Of a DNA stretch of 64,000 nucleotides, positions 1 to 6,520 are shown in pieces. The notes beneath the pieces are model-generated. The model saw only the letters and a program-made list of their open reading frames with translations. It had not been told where the DNA came from and searched no databases. Each line of letters opens with the position of its first letter. Positions within the stretch are counted from its first letter, which is position 1. Source of the DNA: Rhodocyclales bacterium (GTDB lineage: Bacteria; Pseudomonadota; Gammaproteobacteria; Burkholderiales; Rhodocyclaceae); assembly GCA_016183655.1 (NCBI GenBank), contig JACPEH010000022.1:124001-188000 (forward strand). The letters run 5' to 3'. The position numbers and the translations under genes were made by a program.

Positions 1-1646
1 GCGAGCTGAAGGGCGACCCCTTGCGGCTCGGGCAGATCCTGACCAATCTGGTCGGCAACGCGATCAAATTCACCGAACGCGGGCAGATCGTCGTTCGCCT
101 GCGCCCGCAGGCTTCCGATGCCGCCGGCGTGGTGCTGCACTTCGAGGTCGAGGACACCGGCATCGGCATGTCGGCACCGCAAACCGAGGCTCTGTTCCTG
201 CCGTTTTCCCAGGTCGATAGTTCAAGCACACGCAAGTTCGGCGGAACGGGCCTCGGGCTTTCGATCTGCAAGCGGCTGGTGGAAATCATGAACGGCGAAA
301 TCGGGGTGACTTCATCCCCCGGCGCCGGCAGCACTTTCGCCTTCACGGCTCGGTTCGGGCATGGTTTGGCAACGCAGCAACCTGGCCATTCGCTGCCCTC
401 CTTCCTGGCCGGCATGCACGTGCTGATCGCCGACGACAACCAGGAGGCCAGGGAAATCCGCGCACAGTCGCTGGCGGCCTTCAACTTCCGCATCGACTTC
501 GTCGGCACCGGGTCGGAAGCCGTTGACGCCGTGCTGCGGCATGATGCGGCAGACCCCTACCGCATCGTCCTCATGGACTGGAAAATGCCCGGCGTGGACG
601 GACTCGAAGCCAGCCGGCGGATCAAGGACAGCGACGCACTCCGCTCGCCCCCGGACATCGTCATGATCACCGCCTCCGCTTACGACGGGCTGCGCAACGA
701 TGCCGAAACGGCTGGGATCGACGTCTTTCTGACCAAACCCGTCAGCCAGGCGGCACTTGAGAACGCCCTGCTCTCGCTGTTTCCGCTGGAAGAAGGCGTT
801 CCCTCCCGTTCGGGTACGGCAACGCCGGAACGCAGTTGCGAAGACTTGCACGGGCAACGCGTACTTCTCGTCGAAGACAACGAGATCAATCAGCAAATCG
901 CCGCAGCCCTGCTCGCGAGCAAGGGGATCATCGTCGACGTGGCCAGCAATGGCCGCGAGGCATTGGCGCGGCTTGGGGCCAACGGCCATGCTTACGACGC
1001 CGTGCTAATGGACCTGCAGATGACGGAAATGGATGGCTACGAGGCTACGTTGAAGCTGCGCGCCGACAGCCGTTTCCAGGATCTACCGGTCATTGCGCTG
1101 ACCGCGCACGCGATGACGGAGGAACGGCAGCGTTGCCTCGATGCAGGAATGAACGATCACTTGACGAAGCCCCTGAACCCTGATGCGCTGTTCGACGCCT
1201 TGCTCCGCTGGTGCGGGAAGCGGAGTGCGATCGATTCGGCCGCAACGGAGGCGCCCCGTGCTTTGAGCGACGACGAGGACATTCCCGCCATTCCGGGGCT
1301 GGACACGGAACAGGGACTCAAGCGCGTTGCCGGGAATCGGCAACTTTACGACAAGCTCCTCGCCCAGTTCCTCGATGAGCAGACTAATGCCGTTCGGCAC
1401 GTAAAAGAGTTGCTTGAAACAGGCGATATTCAGCAAGCAGGAAAGCTGGCGCACTCCATTGCCGGTGCGGCAGGAAATCTAGGCGCCAAGGAAGTGTGGA
1501 GGATGGCGGTAGAGCTTGAGCGCGCCCTGCGCGCTCCCGAACAACAAGAAAACATTCTGCGGCTGAATGAGGGGCTGGCGCAGGAAATAGCTTATCTGGC
1601 ATGGGCACGACGGATGGCATGCGAGAATCAGTTTGGGCAGGCCTGA
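1..1646 (+). CDS. Hybrid sensor histidine kinase / response regulator with Hpt domain (5' end missing)
   Basis: The reading frame is open from the first bases of the window, so the gene begins upstream and its sensor and dimerisation (HisKA) parts are not visible. What remains starts inside the ATPase domain: N-box LTNLVGNAIKFT, G1 box VEDTGIGM and G2 box GTGLGLSI. Two receiver domains follow, REC1 at about visible residues 130-250 (phosphoacceptor Asp in LMDWKMPG) and REC2 at about 280-400 (LMDLQMTEMDG, ending LTKPL). A C-terminal Hpt domain has its His in AHSIAGAAGNLGA. This is the layout of a BarA/TorS-like multistep phosphorelay kinase. The signal and output cannot be told because the sensor end and the neighbours are outside the window. 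Family assignment is secure. Confidence 0.93.
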   Translation, partial: ELKGDPLRLGQILTNLVGNAIKFTERGQIVVRLRPQASDAAGVVLHFEVEDTGIGMSAPQTEALFLPFSQVDSSSTRKFGGTGLGLSICKRLVEIMNGEIGVTSSPGAGSTFAFTARFGHGLATQQPGHSLPSFLAGMHVLIADDNQEAREIRAQSLAAFNFRIDFVGTGSEAVDAVLRHDAADPYRIVLMDWKMPGVDGLEASRRIKDSDALRSPPDIVMITASAYDGLRNDAETAGIDVFLTKPVSQAALENALLSLFPLEEGVPSRSGTATPERSCEDLHGQRVLLVEDNEINQQIAAALLASKGIIVDVASNGREALARLGANGHAYDAVLMDLQMTEMDGYEATLKLRADSRFQDLPVIALTAHAMTEERQRCLDAGMNDHLTKPLNPDALFDALLRWCGKRSAIDSAATEAPRALSDDEDIPAIPGLDTEQGLKRVAGNRQLYDKLLAQFLDEQTNAVRHVKELLETGDIQQAGKLAHSIAGAAGNLGAKEVWRMAVELERALRAPEQQENILRLNEGLAQEIAYLAWARRMACENQFGQA

Positions 1647-1756
1647 ACGTGAAGCGCAATCGATGTGGGAGAGGACAGCGAAGTCTGTCGAGCCATGTTT
1701 GCCACAACTCCGACAAATTAGTAGTCAGTCAACTCGAACCTGGTTGATGTAACCCC

Positions 1757-1907
1757 CGTCATTCCGGGCTTGACCCGGAATCCAGGTGGCAGGCTCGTAC
1801 GCTGGCGAGGCGAGTGTTTTCCTGGATTCCGGCGCGGGCATAGCCCGGCCTGCCCTGAGCTTGTCGAAGCCTGCCCTGAGCTTGTCGAAGGGGGGGCCGG
1901 AATGACG
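1757..1907. repeat. Dispersed repeat bounded by CGTCATTCC / GGAATGACG
   Basis: The 447-base gap between the kinase and the Fic gene holds no gene. It contains an element whose ends are inverted copies (CGTCATTCCGG at 1757, CCGGAATGACG ending at 1907), with an internal CCTGGATTCCGG and a CTTCGACAAGCTCAGG motif on the minus strand. A second element with the same ends and the same inner motifs lies at 43606-43743. This is seen directly. That it is a genome-wide repeat family is inference. Confidence 0.8.
1849..1890. repeat. Perfect 21-bp tandem duplication
   Basis: Two head-to-tail copies (1849-1869 and 1870-1890) of a unit reading CCTGCCCTGAGCTTGTCGAAG lie inside the larger repeat. The unit's complement carries the CTTCGACAAGCTCAGG core that recurs at about 14968 and 43618. 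Confidence 0.9.
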
Positions 1908-1953
1908 AACCTATCCATCCGTCCCAACATGACTGACTATTAGGCTGAAATCG

Positions 1954-2077
1954 CACATTTTCAGACAAACCAGACCGCGGCGCCTACTGCATCAACGCAA
2001 AATCCGACAAGCCTTATTTTCCGTGAATCACACACATTTTAGACAAACTCTGGCACAGTAATCGTTTTTTCAGACAG
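1954..2077 (+). promoter_or_regulatory. Direct repeats upstream of the Fic gene, candidate operators
   Basis: Three related words precede the Fic start: CACATTTTCAGACAAAC (1954-1970), CACATTTTAGACAAAC (2033-2048) and TTTTTTCAGACAG (2065-2077). They share a CA-T(4)-(C)AGACAAA core in the same orientation. The N-terminal part of the Fic protein looks like an antitoxin/regulator, so autoregulatory operators are a reasonable reading. No clear -35/-10 pair was identified. Confidence 0.45.
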
Positions 2078-2093
2078 CCATCGAGGATTCGCC

Positions 2094-3596
2094 GTGGCGA
2101 TCAAGCAAAAAGCCGACATTCTGCTGCCTGAGGTCCTCTTCACCGGTGAGGGCGACCTTGCCGCGGACCGCAAGATCCTCCGGCTGGCCGGTGAGGGGCA
2201 GCTGCTGAAGCTGTACCAGGGCGTCTACACCAGCAATCTGGTCAGCCCCCCGGAAACGGTCGTGCTGCGCCATTGGGCGAGTATTGTGAGCCACCTGTTG
2301 CCTGACGGGGTCCTCAGCTATAGGAGCGGGTACGACGCGAAGCCTGTCGAGGGCCGCCTCTATGTGACGCGCGGAAATCGGCCGAGAACCCTGGAGCTAC
2401 CTGGGCTCATAGTCAAGATTATTCCTGGACAAGGCCCAGTCGACGGCGACGTCCCGTACAAGGCCCTATTCCTGGCCGGCCAACCTCGCTGGTTGCTGGA
2501 GAACCTGGCTACCGGCCGCGGGGTGCGCGAACGCGTGCTTCCCAAGGAAACGATAGAGGCGGAGCTCGACAAGATTCTCTCGATTCGGGGGGGGGATCGG
2601 TTCAGTCAACTCCGGGATGCCTGCCGTACGCTGGCTGACCAGCTTGGCCGGGAAAAGGAGTTCAAGCGACTGGACGGCATCATGGGAGCCTTGCTGGGAA
2701 CCCATGAAAGCAAAAAACTCCACGGCAAGCAGGCACTCGCCCGCGCTGCCGGCCGCCCCTATGACCCCGACCGTCTCGCCCTGTTCGACACGCTGTTCAG
2801 CCATTTGCGGACGGAGGCCTTGCCGGAGGTGGCAGCCACTGCGGAAGCGGGAGTCGCGCGCGAGAACTTCGCGTTCTTCGAGTCCTACTTCTCGAACTAC
2901 ATCGAAGGCACCACATTCCTGGTCAGCGAAGCCGAGGAAATCGTGTTTGAAGGCAAGCTCATCCCGAACCGGACGGAGGACTCCCACGACATTCTGGGGA
3001 CCTTCCAGGCCGCGATGCAGCCCCCCTGGCGCGACCAGCCGGCAAGCTCAGCGGATGACTTCCTGCACTGGCTCAAGAGCGTCAACGCGCTGGTCATGCA
3101 GTCCCGGCTGGACAAGAACCCGGGGGAGTGGAAGGACCAGAACAACCAGGCCGGGGCAACGCTATTCGTAGCCCACGAACTCGTGCAGGGCACGCTGCGG
3201 GAAGGCTTCGAGCGGATTCAGGCGCTGGAGGACCCCCTCGCCCGCGCGCTGATGACCATGTTCGTCGTCTCCGAGGTTCACCCCTTCAAGGATGGCAACG
3301 GCAGAACGGCGCGCTTGGCCATGAACTGCGTGCTGAGCGCCGCCGGCCGATCCCGTATCATCGTGCCGACGGTCTATCGAGAGGATTATCTGTTGCCGCT
3401 GAAAAACCTGTCGAACCATGCCGACGCGACGCCGTACATCCGGGCCATGACCCGCATTCAAGCCTGGACGGCGGCCTTCGGCTACGCCCAGCCCCGGCAT
3501 GACCTCTACGAAGCGCTCAAGCGATGTAATGCCTTCAAGGAAGACCTGCGAAACTACCGCCTGGTGTTCCCGGAGGCCAATACAGGTGTTGCTTGA
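2094..3596 (+). CDS. Fic-domain protein with N-terminal AbiEi-like regulator region
   Basis: A 500-residue protein of the Fic (filamentation induced by cAMP) family, whose members usually transfer AMP from ATP to target hydroxyls. The complete catalytic motif HPFKDGNGR is at residues 396-404. SNYIEG at 267-272 fits the class II inhibitory-helix motif (S/T)xxxE(G/N), so the enzyme should be self-inhibited by its own N-terminal half. Residues 1-200 resemble the winged-helix regulator half of AbiEi-type antitoxins (GQLLKLYQGVY). The start is GTG, with CGAGG seven bases upstream. The gene stands alone, with repeats in front of it and a second, broken Fic gene behind it. The target protein is unknown. 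The Fic call is secure; the N-terminal assignment is tentative. Confidence 0.88.
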   Translation: MAIKQKADILLPEVLFTGEGDLAADRKILRLAGEGQLLKLYQGVYTSNLVSPPETVVLRHWASIVSHLLPDGVLSYRSGYDAKPVEGRLYVTRGNRPRTLELPGLIVKIIPGQGPVDGDVPYKALFLAGQPRWLLENLATGRGVRERVLPKETIEAELDKILSIRGGDRFSQLRDACRTLADQLGREKEFKRLDGIMGALLGTHESKKLHGKQALARAAGRPYDPDRLALFDTLFSHLRTEALPEVAATAEAGVARENFAFFESYFSNYIEGTTFLVSEAEEIVFEGKLIPNRTEDSHDILGTFQAAMQPPWRDQPASSADDFLHWLKSVNALVMQSRLDKNPGEWKDQNNQAGATLFVAHELVQGTLREGFERIQALEDPLARALMTMFVVSEVHPFKDGNGRTARLAMNCVLSAAGRSRIIVPTVYREDYLLPLKNLSNHADATPYIRAMTRIQAWTAAFGYAQPRHDLYEALKRCNAFKEDLRNYRLVFPEANTGVA

Positions 3597-3713
3597 GGCG
3601 GCAGGCATAGAAGAGACGGTGCTTGGCGGCGGAGTGGCGGGAAGACGCGTTGACGGTACGTAGAAAATCCCATCGGGAGCAATTCGACGACCGGGCAGGT
3701 CGGCGGATCGGGA

Positions 3714-4003
3714 GCCGGCGCAGCCTTCCTGCGCCAATTACACAAACAGATGTTCGGCGAAACCTGGAAGTGGGCTGGCGAATTTCGCAAGTCCGACAAA
3801 AACATAGGTATCGACTGGCTAAAGATCAGCGTCGAGTTCAGGAAGCTGCTCGACGACGTTCGCTATCAGCTCGAACATGGCAGCTTTCCAGCGGATGAAA
3901 TCGCCGTGCGCTTCCATCACCGACTGGTTGCCATTCATCCATTCCCCAATGGAAACGGACGTCATGCGCGCTTGATGGCTGATCTACTGGTCGAGTGTTT
4001 AGG
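3714..4003 (+). pseudogene. Fic-family fragment ('mobile mystery protein B' type), truncated at both ends
   Basis: The frame reads AFLRQLHKQMFGETWKWAGEF through HPFPNGNGRHARLMADLLVE, the catalytic core of the Fic subgroup named mobile mystery protein B. The expected N-terminal third is missing. The C-terminal end stops abruptly after LLVECLG, where the DNA changes into antisense hsdM sequence at about 4003. An ATG at 3750 would allow a 96-residue remnant ending at 4040, but the last dozen residues are not Fic. It lies about 120 bases after the intact Fic gene but belongs to a different Fic subgroup, so it is not a duplicate of it. Confidence 0.8.
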
Positions 4004-4190
4004 GAATGGTCGGTCAGGGCATTGCCCGAGTAGCCCTTGAGTGTCGCCCAATCGCAACCATTGCGAATAGCTCGTCGGCCATCTTCAGGAACAGCAGGTA
4101 TGTCAGTTGCTCGATGTAGTCGCCGTAATCGACCCCATCGTGGCGCAGGGTGTTGCAGAAGCCCCAGAGTTTGTTGACGATGTCACTTAT
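4003..4190 (-). pseudogene. hsdM: Type I restriction-modification methyltransferase (HsdM) N-terminal fragment
   Basis: On the minus strand, reading from about 4190, the frame gives DIVNKLWGFCNTLRHDGVDY and then IEQLTYLLFLKMADE, the typical HsdM N-terminus. After a frameshift near 4065 the next frame continues GCDWATLKGYSGNALTDH, also HsdM-like, and then homology ends at the Fic junction. The catalytic NPPF/SAM region is absent. The first homologous codons (ATA AGT GAC) overlap the stop codon of the RES gene and no ATG is present, so the start may also be lost. It is the remnant of a locus whose hsdR piece lies at 5228-5653. Confidence 0.8.
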
Positions 4191-4648
4191 CTTCTTATCA
4201 GTCTCAGGTCGGTGACGAAGTCCTGCGGCTCACCGATCTCGATCTTTGCGAATGAGGGGTGAAGCGGGTTGAGCAGGTAGTTGGTTTCGGAGGGGATGAC
4301 CGCGCTGGGCACGGCCAGCACCGCACTCGACCGGCGCTTGGCCCAGTCGGTGCCGATGCCCTGTAGCTGCTCCCGTGCGGCAAGGTCGCGCCAGTCGGCG
4401 GGAAGTTGCTCCGGCGCGATACGCTCGATCTTCAGGTTCTTGGGCAGCCGGGCAGCGATCATGACGTAACGGGCACGCAATGGCTCGTCCTGCACCAGCA
4501 ATTCGAGCATCGCCAGGGACTGGCTGCCCGCGGTATAAACCATCGGCACTCCCTTGCGGTTCCAGCGTCCCCCATAGAGGCGGGCACCTTCGCCCGAGAA
4601 CGCGGATTCCGCGAATCGGGCAGTAAGGAGCCGCCAGACGGTTAGCAT
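4187..4648 (-). CDS. RES-domain toxin
   Basis: A 153-residue RES-family protein. Characterised members (MbcT, ParT, Xre-RES pairs) are toxins that deplete or use NAD+, or modify a host enzyme. Visible family motifs are LYGGRWNRKGVPMVYTAGS, SLAMLELL and the C-terminal VPSAVIPSETNYLLNPLHP, which supply the Arg, Glu and Ser that name the family. Its ATG shares one base with the stop of the upstream antitoxin (TGATG), indicating translational coupling. Length is normal and no lesion is seen, so the gene is probably functional even though the surrounding restriction genes are broken. Which RES chemistry it uses cannot be read from sequence alone. Confidence 0.9.
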   Translation of the reverse strand: MLTVWRLLTARFAESAFSGEGARLYGGRWNRKGVPMVYTAGSQSLAMLELLVQDEPLRARYVMIAARLPKNLKIERIAPEQLPADWRDLAAREQLQGIGTDWAKRRSSAVLAVPSAVIPSETNYLLNPLHPSFAKIEIGEPQDFVTDLRLIRR

Positions 4649-5100
4649 CAGGCAAATACGCCGTGTTCGATACGGCCCAGCGCGTCCATCACACTTTCCG
4701 CGCCGATGTCGGTGTCCAGCAGCGACAGCGGGGTTGCGCCGGACAGTGCGGCGTTGGGCGACTTCAGCCAGTCGAGGGAGACATTCAGGTCTTCAAAGAC
4801 CTCCTCGGCACGCTCGATCACGCGGGCGAGGCGCACCAGCTTGGCCGACTCCTCGCTGTTGAGCATGCCTTCCTTCTTGCGCCGGGCCAAGGTGCGCTCC
4901 GGGATACCGAGTGCCACCGCCAATTCGGAATGGGTAACGTGAATGGTCTTGGCGAGGGAATCCACCGCCGCCGAGGAAATGCCCTGGCGAATGACCGATA
5001 CCCAATCCAAAGGGCTGCGGGGCTTGGCCTGCAAGACCCGCTTGCCGCCGAGCAGAGACTCAACCGAGAGAACGGGATGTGCAATTGCAGCTGTGCTCAT
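4648..5100 (-). CDS. Xre/MbcA/ParS-type antitoxin
   Basis: A 150-residue antitoxin partner of the RES toxin. The middle region (HSELAVALGIPERTLARRK) is a helix-turn-helix, and the C-terminal half (ESAKLVRLARVIERAEEVF, then SLDWLKSPNAAL) matches the MbcA/ParS/DUF2384 toxin-binding domain. The ATG at 5100 is preferred over an in-frame upstream start at 5130 because GGAG lies seven bases before it and the upstream codons overlap the promoter. The antitoxin comes first and the toxin second, as is usual for these pairs. It should repress its own promoter, where two inverted repeats are found. Confidence 0.88.
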   Translation of the reverse strand: MSTAAIAHPVLSVESLLGGKRVLQAKPRSPLDWVSVIRQGISSAAVDSLAKTIHVTHSELAVALGIPERTLARRKKEGMLNSEESAKLVRLARVIERAEEVFEDLNVSLDWLKSPNAALSGATPLSLLDTDIGAESVMDALGRIEHGVFA

Positions 5101-5117
5101 GACGACACTCCATTGTT

Positions 5118-5162
5118 TGCCATGTGGCACAAATTATACGCAAAACTGGCATTTAACGCCAA
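5118..5162 (-). promoter_or_regulatory. Promoter and operator-like inverted repeats of the Xre-RES operon
   Basis: On the minus strand, TTGGCG (complement 5157-5162) and a perfect TATAAT (complement 5133-5138) are separated by 18 bases. TGGC-N7-GCCA (5147-5161) overlaps the -35 side and TGCCA-N2-TGGCA (5118-5129) lies just downstream of the -10. Both place a repressor where it would block RNA polymerase, consistent with antitoxin autoregulation. Confidence 0.7.
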
Positions 5163-5227
5163 TCCGCCCCTTGCCCGGCTCCCGGCTGGCTCAGTGCATT
5201 CAATTGCAGCGGCTACCGACATCGGAA

Positions 5228-5653
5228 TCATGCCGACGCCAGCGCCTCATTGATCCGCGGGAGCAGCGGAGCCAATTCCCCGGCGAAGACCTTGTTGGCC
5301 TTGCCCAGCCCGCCCCGCTGAAAGAAGATCGGGGCGTCGAAGTCGTCAAGCTCGATGGTGAGGTTCTTGACCAAGTGCTCACGGATCAACTGTAGCCACT
5401 GGAGTTGTTCGTCGGAGAACCGATTTTGTGCCAGCAACTGGCTCATGGCGTGACCCACCCGCTCTTCGGCGGTGTAGATTGGCGAGGCTTCTTTGGCGGC
5501 GTGCTTGACCAGGGAAATGATGTCGGCCAGGCCTCGCCGGTCATATCCTTCTCGATCCGTTGCAGGCGGCGTACCAGAACTTTGACGTTGTAGTCCCGAT
5601 CCACGTTGTTCCAGATGTTCTCGATCACCTGGGCCAGAAGCACGGCTTTGCGA
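5228..5653 (-). pseudogene. hsdR: Type I restriction endonuclease (HsdR) C-terminal remnant, internally deleted and frameshifted
   Basis: Minus-strand frames give LLAQVIENIWNNV and then VLVRRLQRIEKDMTGEA. After a frame change near 5525 they continue ISLVKHAAKEASPIYTAEERV and, to the stop, FSDEQLQWLQLIREHL with a FQRGGLGKANKVFAG tail. These are two non-adjacent parts of an HsdR C-terminus brought together by a deletion. All nuclease and helicase motifs are gone. In transcription order this remnant precedes the Xre-RES pair and then the hsdM fragment, suggesting the toxin-antitoxin pair once sat between hsdR and hsdM. Confidence 0.8.
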
Positions 5654-5676
5654 TTCCGTACCGCTAACCGTACCGC

Positions 5677-5707
5677 AAAACGAAAGAGCCGGCTTTTGGC
5701 CGGCTCT
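5677..5707 (-). terminator. Intrinsic terminator downstream of tRNA-Pro
   Basis: A perfect 9-bp stem (AGAGCCGGC / GCCGGCTCT, 5685-5707) with a five-base loop is followed on the minus strand by TTTCGTTTT. It would end the merR-tRNA-Pro transcript and insulates it from the restriction remnants. Confidence 0.8.
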
Positions 5708-5735
5708 CGTTTGCAGCTAACTACTTGATATTTAT

Positions 5736-5813
<78 letters not shown>

Positions 5814-5850
5814 CACGAGGCGCGGAGTATAACCGAAAGCAGAGTACTAC

Positions 5851-6222
5851 TCAAACACGGAGCATCGCGATGACGCTCGCCAGTTCCGCACGCAGCATCT
5901 CCGGCGAAAGCGCGGCTGCAGTCGACGGCGACGGTTCGGCAGGAGCGCCCTCGTCGAGGCGGTTGCGTGCGCCGCTGATGGTGAAGCCCTGGCTGTAGAG
6001 CAACTCGCGGATGCGCCGCACCAGCAGCACTTCGTGGTGCTGGTAGTAGCGACGGTTGCCGCGCCGCTTGACCGGCTTCAGCTGCGTGAATTCCTGCTCC
6101 CAGTAGCGCAGCACGTGCGGCTTGACGCCGCACAGCTCGCTCACTTCACCGATGGTGAAGTAGCGCTTCGCCGGAATCGGCGGCAGCGCGTCGCTGCTGA
6201 TGTCTTTAGGATTGTGTTCCAC
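5851..6222 (-). CDS. MerR-family transcriptional regulator (ihfA-linked)
   Basis: A 123-residue protein with an N-terminal MerR winged helix ([21 protein letters not shown], about residues 21-41) and [11 protein letters not shown] in the wing. The dimerisation helix is short and there are no conserved Cys residues for metal sensing. The usual long effector domain is absent, as in the ihfA-adjacent MerR-like proteins of proteobacteria, whose ligand is not established. The start is GTG and overlaps the 3' end of ihfA by 17 bases, so it is the last protein gene of the pheST-ihfA operon. Confidence 0.88.
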   Translation of the reverse strand: MEHNPKDISSDALPPIPAKRYFTIGEVSELCGVKPHVLRYWEQEFTQLKPVKRRGNRRYYQHHEVLLVRRIRELLYSQGFTISGARNRLDEGAPAEPSPSTAAALSPEMLRAELASVIAMLRV

Positions 6223-6508
6223 GGTAGAACTCTTCCACCTCGGACTTCAGTTTCTGGCTGGCGTGGAAGGTGACCACGCGGCGCGCGGTGATCGGGATTT
6301 CCTCGCCGGTTTTCGGGTTGCGGCCGGGGCGTTGCGGCTTGTCGCGCAGCTGGAAATTGCCGAAGCCGGACAGCTTGACGCCGTCGCCACGCTCGAGCGC
6401 ATTGCGGATTTCCTCGAAGAAGGCCTCCACCATGTCCTTGGCTTCACGCTTGTTGAGTCCGACTTTTTCAAACAACAGATCGGCGAGTTCAGCCTTTGTC
6501 AGCGTCAT
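6206..6508 (-). CDS. ihfA: Integration host factor alpha subunit
   Basis: A 100-residue HU/IHF-fold DNA-bending protein that pairs with IhfB (19757-20044 in this window). The start [20 protein letters not shown] and the DNA-inserting arm ([20 protein letters not shown]) are typical. The alpha assignment follows from the sequence and from the conserved position directly after pheT (12 bases apart). IHF bends DNA in promoters, recombination sites and origins. Length is normal. Confidence 0.97.
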   Translation of the reverse strand: MTLTKAELADLLFEKVGLNKREAKDMVEAFFEEIRNALERGDGVKLSGFGNFQLRDKPQRPGRNPKTGEEIPITARRVVTFHASQKLKSEVEEFYRGTQS

Positions 6509-6520
6509 TTTTATTCCTCG

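Noticed and set aside
1..5735. Search for a duplicated tRNA-Pro 3' end (att site) bounding an integrated island
   Set aside because: No second copy of the T-arm/acceptor sequence was found between 1 and 5735, and no integrase gene is present, so an integrated island is suggested only by position.
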